A stretch of 64,000 bases of DNA from Paraburkholderia sacchari (GCF_000785435.2 NZ_JTDB02000001.1:1330499-1394498); one strand, 5' to 3'. Shown: positions 43,391 through 52,784, counted from the stretch's first letter. Notes: generated by a model not told the origin, from the sequence alone. Numbers and translations: made by a program.

Positions 43391-44191
43391 TTACACCAGC
43401 AGCGTCGCGCCCGCCCACACGATCAACGCCACGCCCAGTGCATGACCAATGCGCTCGCCGCCAGGCAGAACCTTTTCAACGAAAACGATCAGCGAGAGCG
43501 CGGCGATCCACAGCACGTTCATGACGCCGCCGACGAATAGCAGCGCCATCAGCAGCCAGCAGCAGCCGACGCAGTACATCCCGTGCCGCACGCCGAGCAG
43601 GAAGCCACCCGCGACGCCGGGGCGCCCATGCCCGATCAGGAAATTGACCGGCGAGCGGCATTGCTTGAGACAAGCGCGCTTGAGCGGCGTGAACTGATAG
43701 ATACCGGCCATCGCGAGAACGACCGCCGAAAGAACCGCGCTCTTCGACCACAGCATCATTGCCGAAATGAGACCGCGCGGTTGCAGGATCATCTGCAGCC
43801 ACGACGCGCCAATCGAAAACGCGAGCCACGCACAGAGATAGCCGGCCAGAAGACACAGCGAAAGCACGGCGGTATGCGATTCCGATGCGCCGCGATGCCG
43901 GATCACACGGCGATACAGCAGGATCAGCGGCAACGCGCTGGGCGTCATCATCGCGATCATCATGATCCACCACATGACGATCACGGCGGGCAGCGACAGC
44001 GCCATGGCGCCTGCGCTGTCGAGCCGGTGCGGGAACAGCGTCGCCGCCGTCATGGCCAGCGCCGACATGCCGGTGCCCGCCCCAGTCCACACGTAGTACC
44101 ACGATGCCGCCACCACGCCGGCGATGCCGGCCCAGCCAGCAATGCCAGGCGCCGTCACCGCATGGCCACGCCAGCTAGCGACCGGGTTCAT
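43391..44191 (-). CDS. DUF2182 integral membrane protein
   Basis: A 266-residue protein with about seven membrane helices. The DUF2182 signatures are MMIAMMTPSALPLILLYRR and the histidine/cysteine-rich VRHGMYCVGCCWLL, proposed to bind metal. Its ATG overlaps the stop of the DUF1326 gene by four bases. The DUF1326/DUF2182 pair is widespread in Proteobacteria without established function. Confidence 0.87.
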   Translation of the reverse strand: MNPVASWRGHAVTAPGIAGWAGIAGVVAASWYYVWTGAGTGMSALAMTAATLFPHRLDSAGAMALSLPAVIVMWWIMMIAMMTPSALPLILLYRRVIRHRGASESHTAVLSLCLLAGYLCAWLAFSIGASWLQMILQPRGLISAMMLWSKSAVLSAVVLAMAGIYQFTPLKRACLKQCRSPVNFLIGHGRPGVAGGFLLGVRHGMYCVGCCWLLMALLFVGGVMNVLWIAALSLIVFVEKVLPGGERIGHALGVALIVWAGATLLV

Positions 44192-44832
44192 GCGGCGGCG
44201 CGATGCCGGACCAGCCCCTGGTTATTCAGGTGCAGGCGCGCGAACTGCGCATAGGTGCCGTCCAGTTGCAGCGCGATGTTGCCTTGCGAGCGGCCCGAGC
44301 CCGAACCGATTTCGGCAATTTCGTACTCGAAACCGTTCGGCAGGTCGATGCGCGCGCGATGCTCGGCGCCGGACACCGGATTTCGAATCGGCTCGCCGAC
44401 GAGGTCGAAAACGCCTTCGACATGAACCCGGCCGCGCCTCGCATCGACATCGGCTTCGAAATCGATCTTCGTGAAGATCGGCTCGAACGCCTGCTCGATC
44501 GTCGACGAGTAGACCGCGAACATCGTGGCGAATGGTTCGGTATCCTGACCGGTCATGATCTTCAGGATGGCGTCGCGTTGCTCGGGGCTGGCCCGTTCGT
44601 CGACGATCGGCTGGCACTTTCCCCGGCCTTCGTGAACCGCCCCGGGCCATTGAAATACCACTGCGATATTGACGCCGTCGAGCCGCACATCGCCGTAGAA
44701 GCCTTCGGCGATCGATATCGCTCCCATGGCCTCGCACCAGCCACGAGTCGGCAGCGCGTTGAACTGGCAAGGGCAACCGTATGAGCAATTGCAGCTGATC
44801 AACTCGGTGCCCTGGATTTCCCAGGAAATCAC
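44188..44832 (-). CDS. DUF1326 cysteine-rich protein
   Basis: A 214-residue soluble protein. The N-terminus carries the DUF1326 motif SCNCSYGCPCQFN, with a further cysteine at GWCEAMG. A GTG start at 44832 is chosen for the AGGAG seven bases upstream; the frame is open further but is not family-like. It is translationally coupled to the DUF2182 membrane protein, so the two probably act together, perhaps in metal handling. Confidence 0.85.
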   Translation of the reverse strand: MISWEIQGTELISCNCSYGCPCQFNALPTRGWCEAMGAISIAEGFYGDVRLDGVNIAVVFQWPGAVHEGRGKCQPIVDERASPEQRDAILKIMTGQDTEPFATMFAVYSSTIEQAFEPIFTKIDFEADVDARRGRVHVEGVFDLVGEPIRNPVSGAEHRARIDLPNGFEYEIAEIGSGSGRSQGNIALQLDGTYAQFARLHLNNQGLVRHRAAA

Positions 44833-45005
44833 GGTCGTTCTCCTGTCACCGGCGCGTTGCCCTTTGATTTGCTTGATGAAAACGTGTGGCACGCTGGGCT
44901 GCGTGATTTGAATCTAGTGGACGCACCATGCAAAGTCAAAGCCGTGGCGCGCGGCTATTTTCCGCGCGTCACGGGTTCCAATCACATGGATTCAGACCGG
45001 CGTTA

Positions 45006-45710
45006 TCAAACCGATTTCGTCACGCCGCCATCGACGCGAATATTCTGGCCGGTAATGTAGGCCGCGCCATCGGAGGCCAGAAACGCAATCGTGGCCGCGA
45101 TTTCCTCGCTCGTTCCATAGCGCTGCAGCGGTACGCTTTCGCGGCGCGCTTCCTGCGCGGGCAGGCTGTCGATCCAGCCCGGCAGCACATTGTTCATGCG
45201 AATGTTGTACTTGGCCTGTGTGTCCGCGAAGAGCTTCGTGTACGACGCCAGGCCGGCGCGGAACACGGTCGAGGTGGGGAACATCTCGCTCGGCTCGAAA
45301 GCCCAGGCGGTGGAGATATTGATCACCACGCCGCCCTGCTGCTTCTGCATGATAGGCGCAACGAGACGCGTGGGCCGAATCACGTTCATCAGGTAGGTGT
45401 CCATGCCCCGATGCCAGTCTTCGTCGGAGATATCGAGGAGCGGGCCGCGCGGACCGTGGCCCGCGCTGTTCACCAGCACGTCGATGCGGCCCCAGCGCGA
45501 CATGGTCAGGTCGACGAGCTTGCGAAGGTCGTCGTTCGACTGGTTCGAGCCCGTCACGCCCACGCCGCCGAGTTCCGCCGCCAGCGCCTCGCCTTTGCCC
45601 GAGGACGAAAGGATTGCAATCTTGAAGCCGTCGGCGGCCAGGCGCCGCGCGGCGGCCGCGCCCATGCCACTGCCGCCCGCGGTAACCACTGCCACTTTTT
45701 CCACTGTCAT
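45006..45710 (-). CDS. Short-chain dehydrogenase/reductase with atypical active site
   Basis: A 234-residue SDR. The NAD(P)-binding TAGGSGMG is at 10-17, NSAGHGP follows, and the catalytic serine appears in INISTAWAF. Where the Tyr-x3-Lys pair is expected the sequence reads VFRAGLASYTKLF: phenylalanine replaces the usual tyrosine and the spacing of Tyr and Lys is changed. It may use another tyrosine or have altered chemistry. GGAGA lies nine bases before the ATG. No operon partner. Confidence 0.82.
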   Translation of the reverse strand: MTVEKVAVVTAGGSGMGAAAARRLAADGFKIAILSSSGKGEALAAELGGVGVTGSNQSNDDLRKLVDLTMSRWGRIDVLVNSAGHGPRGPLLDISDEDWHRGMDTYLMNVIRPTRLVAPIMQKQQGGVVINISTAWAFEPSEMFPTSTVFRAGLASYTKLFADTQAKYNIRMNNVLPGWIDSLPAQEARRESVPLQRYGTSEEIAATIAFLASDGAAYITGQNIRVDGGVTKSV

Positions 45711-45791
45711 GGTGTCAATCTCCGAATATTGGGCCACGCCCAGAATATGCGCACAAAATGCGCTACGTATCGAAAAGAAGCCAAAACCTGC

Positions 45792-46697
45792 TCACACTGA
45801 GGACGCGCTTTCGATCTCCGCGATCAACGCTTTCAGCACCCCCTCTATCGGCCGGGAAAGCCGTCTCTCGCGCATAGTCGTCACGCAGAGGCTGCGCTGG
45901 TTGAGCAGCGGTTCGTCCAGGCGCCTGGCGATCAGCGAGAGATCGCTGCCGAGTCCCGCCAGCGAGAGCTTGCTGCCCAGCGTAATTGCTCCGGCCAGCG
46001 AAGCAAACGCATGCAAGGCGCTCGAATTGTTGCTCGTGAGAATGGGTTCGAGCGTAATGCCATGGCGCGCACAACATTCGTCGAACAACTGGCGAGCCGT
46101 ATTGCCGCGCCCGAGCAGCGCGATGGGATAGTCGCGCAGATCGGCGAGCGTGAGCGACGCGTGACGCGCCAGCGGATGCCCGGGCGCGACCAGCGCGCAA
46201 ACCGGCGACTCGGCGCTGTATTCCACCTGGACCTTCGCCGGATCTCCGCTCGAAAACGACAGCCCCAGATCGACCTCGCCGGTGGCCACCCACTGCTCGA
46301 CCTGCGAAGGCGTACCCGAGCGCAGATGAAAATGTACCTGCGGCGCAACGGCATGGTGCTCGGCCAGCACATGCGGAAGGAACGAGCGCGTGAAGCCCTC
46401 CGTGCAGCCGATGCGCACGATGCCGCTGCCGAGCGCTTGCGCCGTGGCGATTTCAGCGAGCACCGCGTCGCCTTCGAGCAGCGCGCGCCGCGCGTGCCCG
46501 GCCAGCCGCTCGCCCGACTCGGTCAGCACCATGCCGCGCGGCATGCGCTCGAACAGCGCCGTGCCCACGTCCTGCTCGAGCTTGCTGATCTGCCGGCTGA
46601 TGGCCGAGACGGCCACGTGCAGGTTTTCCGACGCCGCCGCCAGCGACCCCGTGCGCGCGACCTCGACGAAGTAGCGCAAAGCAATTCCATGAAGCAT
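45792..46697 (-). CDS. LysR-family transcriptional regulator
   Basis: A 301-residue LysR protein: winged helix at 1-62 (GSLAAASENLHVAVSAISRQI) and effector domain from about 90. The HTH resembles regulators of amino-acid and nitrogen metabolism. It is divergent from the M20 hydrolase/MHS transporter pair, which is its probable target. Confidence 0.88.
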   Translation of the reverse strand: MLHGIALRYFVEVARTGSLAAASENLHVAVSAISRQISKLEQDVGTALFERMPRGMVLTESGERLAGHARRALLEGDAVLAEIATAQALGSGIVRIGCTEGFTRSFLPHVLAEHHAVAPQVHFHLRSGTPSQVEQWVATGEVDLGLSFSSGDPAKVQVEYSAESPVCALVAPGHPLARHASLTLADLRDYPIALLGRGNTARQLFDECCARHGITLEPILTSNNSSALHAFASLAGAITLGSKLSLAGLGSDLSLIARRLDEPLLNQRSLCVTTMRERRLSRPIEGVLKALIAEIESASSV

Positions 46698-46798
46698 GGG
46701 CTGATCCGTTCAATGCGGCGCGTTGCCGTTTTGGCAATGCTAACTGCAAATATTGAAATTGTTGCGAATTTTTGGTCTTCCTAGACTGGCTGCATTGC

Positions 46799-46814
46799 CT
46801 GCAATTTATTGCAG
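46799..46814. promoter_or_regulatory. Palindrome upstream of the M20 hydrolase gene
   Basis: CTGCAATTTATTGCAG has perfect six-base arms around TTTA. It ends 28 bases before the hydrolase start, in the spacer divided with the LysR gene; TAACTGCAAATATTG at 46741-46755 repeats one arm. A LysR-type operator is likely, although the spacing differs from a strict T-N11-A. Confidence 0.4.
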
Positions 46815-46842
46815 TTTCCCGTGCGAGCCAGAGAGAAGCCCC

Positions 46843-48321
46843 TTGACCGAATCCCGACAAATCTCCATCGACCGCGCGCTGCGCACCTATGACAGCGGCG
46901 CGTTTCTCGCCGATCTTCAGCGCCGCGTCGGCTTTCGCACGGAAAGCCAGAATCCCGCGCAGGCCGACGCCGTGCGCGCCTATCTCACCGATGAAGTTGC
47001 GCCCGCACTCGCCCCGCTCGGCTTCGCGAGCCGCATCGTCGAGAATCCGGCGGCCACGCGCGCGCCGATGCTGATCGCGGAGCGCATCGAAGACCCGGCC
47101 TTGCCGACCGTGCTGACCTACGGTCACGGCGACGTGGTGCGCGGCTACGACGAACAATGGCGCGAAGGCCTCGCGCCCTGGACGGTCACCGTGGAAGGCG
47201 ACCGCTGGTACGGGCGCGGCACCGCCGACAACAAGGGCCAGCACTCCGTGAACTTCGCGGCGCTCGCCGCGGTGCTCGACGCGCGTGGCGGCAAGCTCGG
47301 CTACAACGTGAAACTGATCTTCGAAACCGGCGAGGAAATCGGCTCGCCGGGCCTCGACGACGTTTGCGCCGCGCATCGTGACGCCCTCGCGGCGGACGTG
47401 TTCATCGCCTCGGACGGCCCGCGCGTGCTGGCCGAGCGGCCCACGGTATTCCTCGGCTCGCGCGGCGGGGTGACCTTCGAGTTGCTCGTCGACCTGCGCA
47501 AAGGCGCGCATCACTCAGGCAACTGGGGCGGCGCGCTGCGCAATCCGGCCATCGTGCTTTCGCACGCGATCGCGAGCCTCGTCGACGCGCGCGGCGCCAT
47601 CGCCGTGGACGGCCTGCGCCCGCCGCCGATTCCGGCGAGCGTGCGCGAAGCGCTCGCCGACATCGTGCTCGGCGGCGACGAGGACGCCCCCGCAATCGAC
47701 CCGGATTGGGGCGAGCCCGGCCTCACGCCCACCGAGCGCGTGATTGCCTGGAACACGCTCGAAGTGCTCGCGTTCAAGGCCGGCAATCCCGACGCGCCCG
47801 TCAACGCAATTCCGCCCACGGCCAAGGCGACCTGCCAGTTGCGCTTCGTGGTGGGCACCGACGCCGAACACGCGGGCGAACACCTCGAAGCGCATTTCGC
47901 GCGGCTCGGCTTCAGCGACGTAAAAGTGCGCGTCACGCAGATATCGGCGGCCACGCGCCTCGACCCCGACGACGCCTGGGTGCACTGGGCGCTCGAATCG
48001 CTGCGCGCGTCCACGGGCAAAAAGCCCGCGCTGCTGCCGAACCTGGGCGGCACCGTGCCCAACGACGTGTTCGCGTACACGCTCGGCCTGCCGACGCTCT
48101 GGATCCCGCACTCGTATCCCGCCTGCGCGCAGCACGCGCCGAACGAGCATCTGCTCGGCTCGGTGGCGCGCGAAGCGCTAGCCGTGATGGCCGGACTCTG
48201 GTGGGACCTTGGCGACGACGCCGCGCGCCTCGCCGCAGGTGCAGCCGCGGGTACGGCCGCAACCAGCCCGCAAGCCCCATCGAAACCGCAAGCGCCGCAA
48301 TCCTCCGACGCCCTGCTCTGA
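46843..48321 (+). CDS. M20-family metallohydrolase (amidohydrolase/dipeptidase)
   Basis: A 492-residue zinc hydrolase. Metal-site blocks are LTYGHGDVV, GRGTADNKGQHSV and ETGEEIGSPG (general base Glu). A dimerisation domain lies in the middle (about 205-360), and a His ligand is near the C-terminus (IPHSYPACAQHAPNE). TTG 46843 is chosen because AGAGAG precedes it and upstream sequence is not conserved-looking. The tail is Ala/Pro-rich. It precedes an MHS transporter, so it probably cleaves an imported amide, dipeptide or acylated amino acid. Confidence 0.85.
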   Translation: MTESRQISIDRALRTYDSGAFLADLQRRVGFRTESQNPAQADAVRAYLTDEVAPALAPLGFASRIVENPAATRAPMLIAERIEDPALPTVLTYGHGDVVRGYDEQWREGLAPWTVTVEGDRWYGRGTADNKGQHSVNFAALAAVLDARGGKLGYNVKLIFETGEEIGSPGLDDVCAAHRDALAADVFIASDGPRVLAERPTVFLGSRGGVTFELLVDLRKGAHHSGNWGGALRNPAIVLSHAIASLVDARGAIAVDGLRPPPIPASVREALADIVLGGDEDAPAIDPDWGEPGLTPTERVIAWNTLEVLAFKAGNPDAPVNAIPPTAKATCQLRFVVGTDAEHAGEHLEAHFARLGFSDVKVRVTQISAATRLDPDDAWVHWALESLRASTGKKPALLPNLGGTVPNDVFAYTLGLPTLWIPHSYPACAQHAPNEHLLGSVAREALAVMAGLWWDLGDDAARLAAGAAAGTAATSPQAPSKPQAPQSSDALL

Positions 48322-48338
48322 AAAAAAGGCCCGCCAAC

Positions 48339-49619
48339 ATGTCCGCCAGGAAACCCGTGAGCCTCGTCAGGCTCGTCATCGCCACCTCCGCCGGCAACGC
48401 GCTCGAATGGTTCGACATCGCCATTTACGGGTTCTTCGCGGTGTATATCGGCAAGCACTTCTTTCCGGCCGTCAACGAAACCGTTTCGATGCTGCTCACG
48501 TTCGGCACCTTCGGCGCCTCGTACCTCGTGCGGCCGATCGGCGGCGCGGTGCTGGGCGCCTACGCCGACCTGCGCGGACGCAAAGCGGCGATGATGCTCT
48601 CGGTAAGCCTCATGATGGTGGGCACGGCCATCATCGCGCTGATTCCCGACTACGCGGCGATTGGCCTGGCCGCGCCGCTCGCGGTGTTCGCCGCGCGGCT
48701 CATCCAGGGCTTCTCGGCGGGCGGCGAGTTCGGCGCATCGACCGCCATGCTGATCGAACATGCCCCGCACCGGCGCGGCTTCTTCGCGAGCTGGCAGTTC
48801 GCGACGCAGGGCCTCGCGACGCTGCTCGCGGCCTCGTTCGGCTTCGGGCTCGCGCGCATCCTGACGCCCGCCGATCTCGCGGCATGGGGCTGGCGCCTGC
48901 CGTTTTTCTTCGGATTGCTGATTGGTCCGGTGGGCCTCTATCTGCGCAGCTACATCGACGACGCCGAGGACTTCAAGCGCGCCGAGCGCACCGAGACGCC
49001 CGTGCGCGACGTGCTGACCCGGCAAAAGCGCCTCGTGCTCACGGCCATCGGCCTGCTGACCGTCTCCACGGCGGTCAACTATCTGCTCCAGTACATTCCG
49101 ACCTTCGCGATCCGCCAGCTCCACCTGCCCGCGGCGACAGGTTTCGCGGCGACCATGGTGGGCGGCGTGATTCTCACGGTCGTGACGCCGTTCGCGGGGT
49201 ATTTGTCGGACCGCATCGGCCGCCGCACGCAAATGACCTGCGTGGGGGTGCTGCTGCTCATCAGCGCGTATCCCGGCTTTGCCTGGGCCACGAGCCATTC
49301 GGACGTGCTGCCGCTGTTCGTGCTGATCGCGTGGCTCGCGCTGCTGAAATCGATCTATTTCGGCGCGCTGCCCGCGCTCATGGCCGAAATCTTTCCGGCC
49401 GCGACGCGCGCGACGGGCATGTCGATCGGCTACAACATCGGCGTTACCGTGTTCGGCGGCTTCACGCCGGCAATCGTCACGTGGATGCTCAGCGCCACCG
49501 GCGACAAGAGCGCGCCGGGCTACTGGCTGATCGCAACCGCCATGATCAGCCTCGCCGCGCTCGCCTATGTTAGCCGCGTGAAAGTGACGGGCCCGGTTTC
49601 GCAGCAGGCGGCGGCTTAA
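48339..49619 (+). CDS. MFS transporter, metabolite:proton symporter (MHS) family
   Basis: A 426-residue, 12-helix transporter. The N-terminus SAGNALEWFDIAIYGFFAVYIG and the loop YADLRGRKAAM are characteristic of the MHS family (citrate, shikimate, ketoglutarate, proline-betaine). SDRIGRRTQ marks the loop between helices 8 and 9. It begins 17 bases after the hydrolase and should import the acid, peptide or amide that enzyme degrades. Confidence 0.9.
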   Translation: MSARKPVSLVRLVIATSAGNALEWFDIAIYGFFAVYIGKHFFPAVNETVSMLLTFGTFGASYLVRPIGGAVLGAYADLRGRKAAMMLSVSLMMVGTAIIALIPDYAAIGLAAPLAVFAARLIQGFSAGGEFGASTAMLIEHAPHRRGFFASWQFATQGLATLLAASFGFGLARILTPADLAAWGWRLPFFFGLLIGPVGLYLRSYIDDAEDFKRAERTETPVRDVLTRQKRLVLTAIGLLTVSTAVNYLLQYIPTFAIRQLHLPAATGFAATMVGGVILTVVTPFAGYLSDRIGRRTQMTCVGVLLLISAYPGFAWATSHSDVLPLFVLIAWLALLKSIYFGALPALMAEIFPAATRATGMSIGYNIGVTVFGGFTPAIVTWMLSATGDKSAPGYWLIATAMISLAALAYVSRVKVTGPVSQQAAA

Positions 49620-49716
49620 AAGGGACAATTCTCTCCGAATATTCGCCGAACCCCGCGATATCTGGTAGAACATCGGCCTGGGCTTTTTCGATCAATAACC
49701 GCGAGAGACGACGCAA

Positions 49717-50814
49717 ATGAACACCCCCCGTCCCCTTGAAATCGCCGTGGAACGGCACCCGAATCCCACGCCGGCCGATGAAATCGCCGCCCGGCTGACC
49801 AATCCGGTGTTCGGACGCGTTTTCACGGATCACATGGTCACGATCCGCTGGACGGAAGGCATCGGCTGGCACGACGCCAAGGTGGAAGCGCGCCGCCCGT
49901 TCCAGATCGACCCGGCCTGCGCCGTGCTGCACTACGCACAGGAAATTTTTGAGGGCATGAAGGCGTATCGCGGCGAAAACGGCCAGATCTCGCTGTTCCG
50001 CCCGCAGGAAAACGCCAAGCGCTTCCGCAACTCGGCGGCGCGCATGTCGATGGCCGACCTGCCCGAAGAGTTGTTCCTGCGCGCCGTCGAGGCGCTCGTC
50101 GACATCGACCGCGCCTGGGTGCCGGGCGGCGACGGCAGCCTCTACCTGCGCCCGTTCATGTTCGCCAACGAGAGCTTCCTCGGCGTGCGCGCGGCCAGCG
50201 AATACATCTTCTGCGTGATCGCCTGCCCGGTCGGTCCCTATTTCAAGTCGGGCAAGTCGGCGGTCACGGTCTGGGTCTCGGACCAGTACACGCGCGCGGC
50301 GCCGGGCGGCACGGGCGCGGCCAAGTGCGGCGGCAACTATGCGGCCAGCCTGATTGCGCAGACCGAGGCGTCGGCGCATGGCTGCGATCAGGTGGTGTTC
50401 CTGGACGCCGCGCAGCATCGCTGGATCGAAGAGCTCGGCGGCATGAACGTGTTCTTCGTGCTCGACGACGGCTCGCTCGTCACGCCGCCGCTTTCCGGCA
50501 CGATCCTGCCGGGCATCACGCGCGCGTCGATCATCGAGCTGGCGCGCAAGGAAGGCTTGACCGTCAACGAAACGCCCATTTCCTTCGACGACTGGCGCGA
50601 TGGCGCCGCGTCGGGCCGCATCAAGGAAACGTTCGCGTGCGGCACGGCGGCGGTTGTTACGGCGATCGGCACCGTGCGTCATGCGGGCGGCGAGTTCTCG
50701 ATTGGCGATGGCGGTGAGGGAGAAGTCACGCGTCAGTTGCGTACGCTGCTCACCGGCATTCAGCGCGGCAAGATTGCAGATCCGGCGGGCTGGGTTTGGA
50801 ATGTGAAGGGGTAA
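49717..50814 (+). CDS. ilvE: Branched-chain amino-acid aminotransferase
   Basis: A 365-residue class IV PLP aminotransferase of the longer, eukaryotic-like bacterial subgroup. The PLP lysine is Lys203 in AAKCGGNYAASL; QEIFEGMKAYR and LRPFMFANE are further family blocks. It interconverts leucine, isoleucine and valine with their 2-keto acids. GAGAGACGACGCAA precedes the ATG. It is monocistronic, followed by a strong hairpin. Confidence 0.92.
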   Translation: MNTPRPLEIAVERHPNPTPADEIAARLTNPVFGRVFTDHMVTIRWTEGIGWHDAKVEARRPFQIDPACAVLHYAQEIFEGMKAYRGENGQISLFRPQENAKRFRNSAARMSMADLPEELFLRAVEALVDIDRAWVPGGDGSLYLRPFMFANESFLGVRAASEYIFCVIACPVGPYFKSGKSAVTVWVSDQYTRAAPGGTGAAKCGGNYAASLIAQTEASAHGCDQVVFLDAAQHRWIEELGGMNVFFVLDDGSLVTPPLSGTILPGITRASIIELARKEGLTVNETPISFDDWRDGAASGRIKETFACGTAAVVTAIGTVRHAGGEFSIGDGGEGEVTRQLRTLLTGIQRGKIADPAGWVWNVKG

Positions 50815-50824
50815 TACCTTTTCG

Positions 50825-50851
50825 GGGGCGCTCAAGCACGCTGAGCGCCCC
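50825..50851 (+). terminator. Strong hairpin after ilvE
   Basis: GGGGCGCTCA (50825-50834) pairs with TGAGCGCCCC (50842-50851) across a seven-base loop, 10 bases after the ilvE stop. No T-run follows, so it may work with Rho or protect the transcript end. Confidence 0.45.
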
Positions 50852-50925
50852 GCTCAACCACACGCGCAAATGCACTGCACACCTGTCTATTACAGACATC
50901 GAATCGGAATTTTAATCAGGAATCC

Positions 50926-52053
50926 TCACCCAAACCGCACGCAATAAATCGGTGGCAAATGCGCGGAAACCAGGCGCCAGTTTTCGCCGCCGTCACTGGA
51001 AGTCCAGAGCGCGCCGGTGGTGGACCCCATCGCGAGACGCGTGCCCGAGTCGTCGACGACAAGCCCGTGCCGATACACGAGGTCATAGGCCGGCGCGGGC
51101 GGCAAACCGTTCGAGAAGCGCTCGAACGTGCGGCCGCCATCGCGCGTACGCGTGACCACGAACTTGCCGTCCACCGGCACACGGCAGGCGTCCTTCACGG
51201 CCGGCACGAACCATGCGGTATCGGGCTCGCGCGGATGCACGGCTACCGCGAAGCCAAAGCTCGACGGCTGCGCTTCGATGCGCTGCCAGTGCGCCGCGCC
51301 GTCGGTCGAGCGGAAGATCGCGCAGTGATGCTGCGTCCACAGCACATCGGGGTTCGCCGCACATTGCACGACGCGGTGCGGGTCCTGCACGTTGGCTTCG
51401 CCGCGCCGCTCAGGCGGCATGTAATCGGCTTCCATGCCCTCGGAACTCAGTTGCCAGTTCGCGCCGCCATCGACGGTCTGCCACACGCCGCCGCACGATA
51501 TGCCAATGGTCACGTGACGGCTGTCGCGCGGGTCGACCACCACGGAATGGATGCCCGGTGCGTCGTAGCCGCCACCGAACCATTCGGGACGCTCCGGGCG
51601 GTCCCACAGCGCGCGGTTGAGTTCCCAGGAGTCGCCGCCGTCGCCGGAGCGGAACAGTCCGCCGGGAATCGTGCCTGCCCACAGCACACCCGGCTCGTCC
51701 GGGCCACCCGTCTCTAGCGACCAGATTTGCTGCAGCGTCCAGGGTGGCGATGGCGGGCGGGGCTCAGCGTCGCTCGAGCCGTTGCTCGCGCGCGCCTCCT
51801 CGGGCGGCTGCGGCGGGTAGACCGGAACCGCGCACTCTTCCCAATCGGTCATGCCCGCGCGCAGCCGGTGCAGCTTCACGCCGAAGTGACCGAGATTGAG
51901 CGCGGCGTAAAGCGTCCCGTCGCGTGAGTCCGGTAGCACCATGCTCACCGGCTCGCCCGCGAAATGCGGCGCGCCGTACGTCCAGCCGCCCGCGCCATCG
52001 TGTTGCAGTACGAACAGTCCCTTGCGTGTGGCGACAAGTAATCGATCGCTCAT
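50926..52053 (-). CDS. BNR/sialidase-like beta-propeller protein
   Basis: A 375-residue protein with at least five Asp-box repeats (SxDGGxxW type: SGDGGDSWEL near 136, TVDGGANWQL near 193, then STDGAAHWQR, TRDGGRTFER and SSDGGENWRL). This gives a six- or seven-bladed propeller. There is no signal peptide, which argues against a secreted sialidase. It starts 24 bases after a MoaD-like gene on the same strand. The two are clearly an operon; the molecular role is unknown. Confidence 0.8.
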   Translation of the reverse strand: MSDRLLVATRKGLFVLQHDGAGGWTYGAPHFAGEPVSMVLPDSRDGTLYAALNLGHFGVKLHRLRAGMTDWEECAVPVYPPQPPEEARASNGSSDAEPRPPSPPWTLQQIWSLETGGPDEPGVLWAGTIPGGLFRSGDGGDSWELNRALWDRPERPEWFGGGYDAPGIHSVVVDPRDSRHVTIGISCGGVWQTVDGGANWQLSSEGMEADYMPPERRGEANVQDPHRVVQCAANPDVLWTQHHCAIFRSTDGAAHWQRIEAQPSSFGFAVAVHPREPDTAWFVPAVKDACRVPVDGKFVVTRTRDGGRTFERFSNGLPPAPAYDLVYRHGLVVDDSGTRLAMGSTTGALWTSSDGGENWRLVSAHLPPIYCVRFG

Positions 52054-52077
52054 GTGGAATGTCTCCTGGGCGGATAT

Positions 52078-52347
52078 CTACCCGCCCGACAACGCTTGAA
52101 CGACGTAGACGCGGCTAGCCTCGCTCAAGGTATCGGAAAGATGTTGCCGGTCGCGCACGGGTTGGCCATCCACGAACACGGACAGATGCCGCCGCAGTGC
52201 GCCTTGATCATCGAGAATGTAACCGCGCAGCCTCGGCTGCGCGGCGAAAACGGCCTCGAACGCTTCGCCCAGCGTGTGCGCGTCGATCTCGCGCTCGGGC
52301 GTCGCGACATGCCGTTGTATCGAGGCAGCGAAGAATATGTGGGCCAT
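52078..52347 (-). CDS. MoaD/ThiS-like ubiquitin-fold protein
   Basis: An 89-residue protein with beta-grasp pattern and a C-terminal diglycine (VVQALSGG). That terminus is the feature activated by E1-like enzymes in sulfur-carrier proteins. Blocks such as LRGYILDDQGALRRHLSVFVDGQPV match small archaeal-modifier-type MoaD homologues. No E1-like (MoeB/ThiF) or molybdopterin synthase gene is adjacent; the partner is a BNR-propeller protein. No clear ribosome site precedes the ATG. Confidence 0.78.
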   Translation of the reverse strand: MAHIFFAASIQRHVATPEREIDAHTLGEAFEAVFAAQPRLRGYILDDQGALRRHLSVFVDGQPVRDRQHLSDTLSEASRVYVVQALSGG

Positions 52348-52529
52348 GGCGGTGCGGCGGCGCGGCAAAGTCCGTCGCCGCCGGTTTTGTAGTTTAGGCG
52401 ATTTGCGGGGCGAGTCCATGCAGGCAGCTACGCGCCCGCCGCCAATCCTGGCACAATCGCACATGATGTCCGGACTCGCGAACGGTTCATCACCGCAAGC
52501 TCAAGAAACTCTCCAACCCCAGGACCCCC

Positions 52530-52784
52530 ATGGCCCCGCTGGTCGCCACACTCGCCCTGTTGATCGTCGTCTTTGTCCACGCGAGCCTTCCTCGCTTCAC
52601 GCCCCGAGGGCCGAAACGGCTCATCGCGCATGCGTCGCTGCTGCTCGTGGGTTTGGGGTTCGGTGTGGTGAGCGCGATGCTGACCGGTCCGGCCGCGCCG
52701 CCGTGGGCCGTGATCGCGTGCGGCATGGGCATCGTTCACGTGCCGGCGCTGTGCCTGCTCGTGCTCAAGCGCATGAAGCGATAA
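52530..52784 (+). CDS. Small membrane protein of unknown function
   Basis: An 84-residue protein with three hydrophobic segments (about 3-20, 33-52 and 57-79) and a basic C-terminus (KRMKR). AGGA precedes the ATG by a suitable distance. Its end overlaps the end of the convergent GntR gene by 20 bases. No function can be assigned. Confidence 0.65.
   Translation: MAPLVATLALLIVVFVHASLPRFTPRGPKRLIAHASLLLVGLGFGVVSAMLTGPAAPPWAVIACGMGIVHVPALCLLVLKRMKR

Noticed and set aside
47511..49673. A 2.1-kb open frame antisense to the M20 hydrolase and MHS transporter
   Set aside because: Both sense genes have conserved catalytic or membrane motifs. The antisense translation is Arg/Glu/His-rich shadow sequence with no domain, as expected in high-GC DNA.
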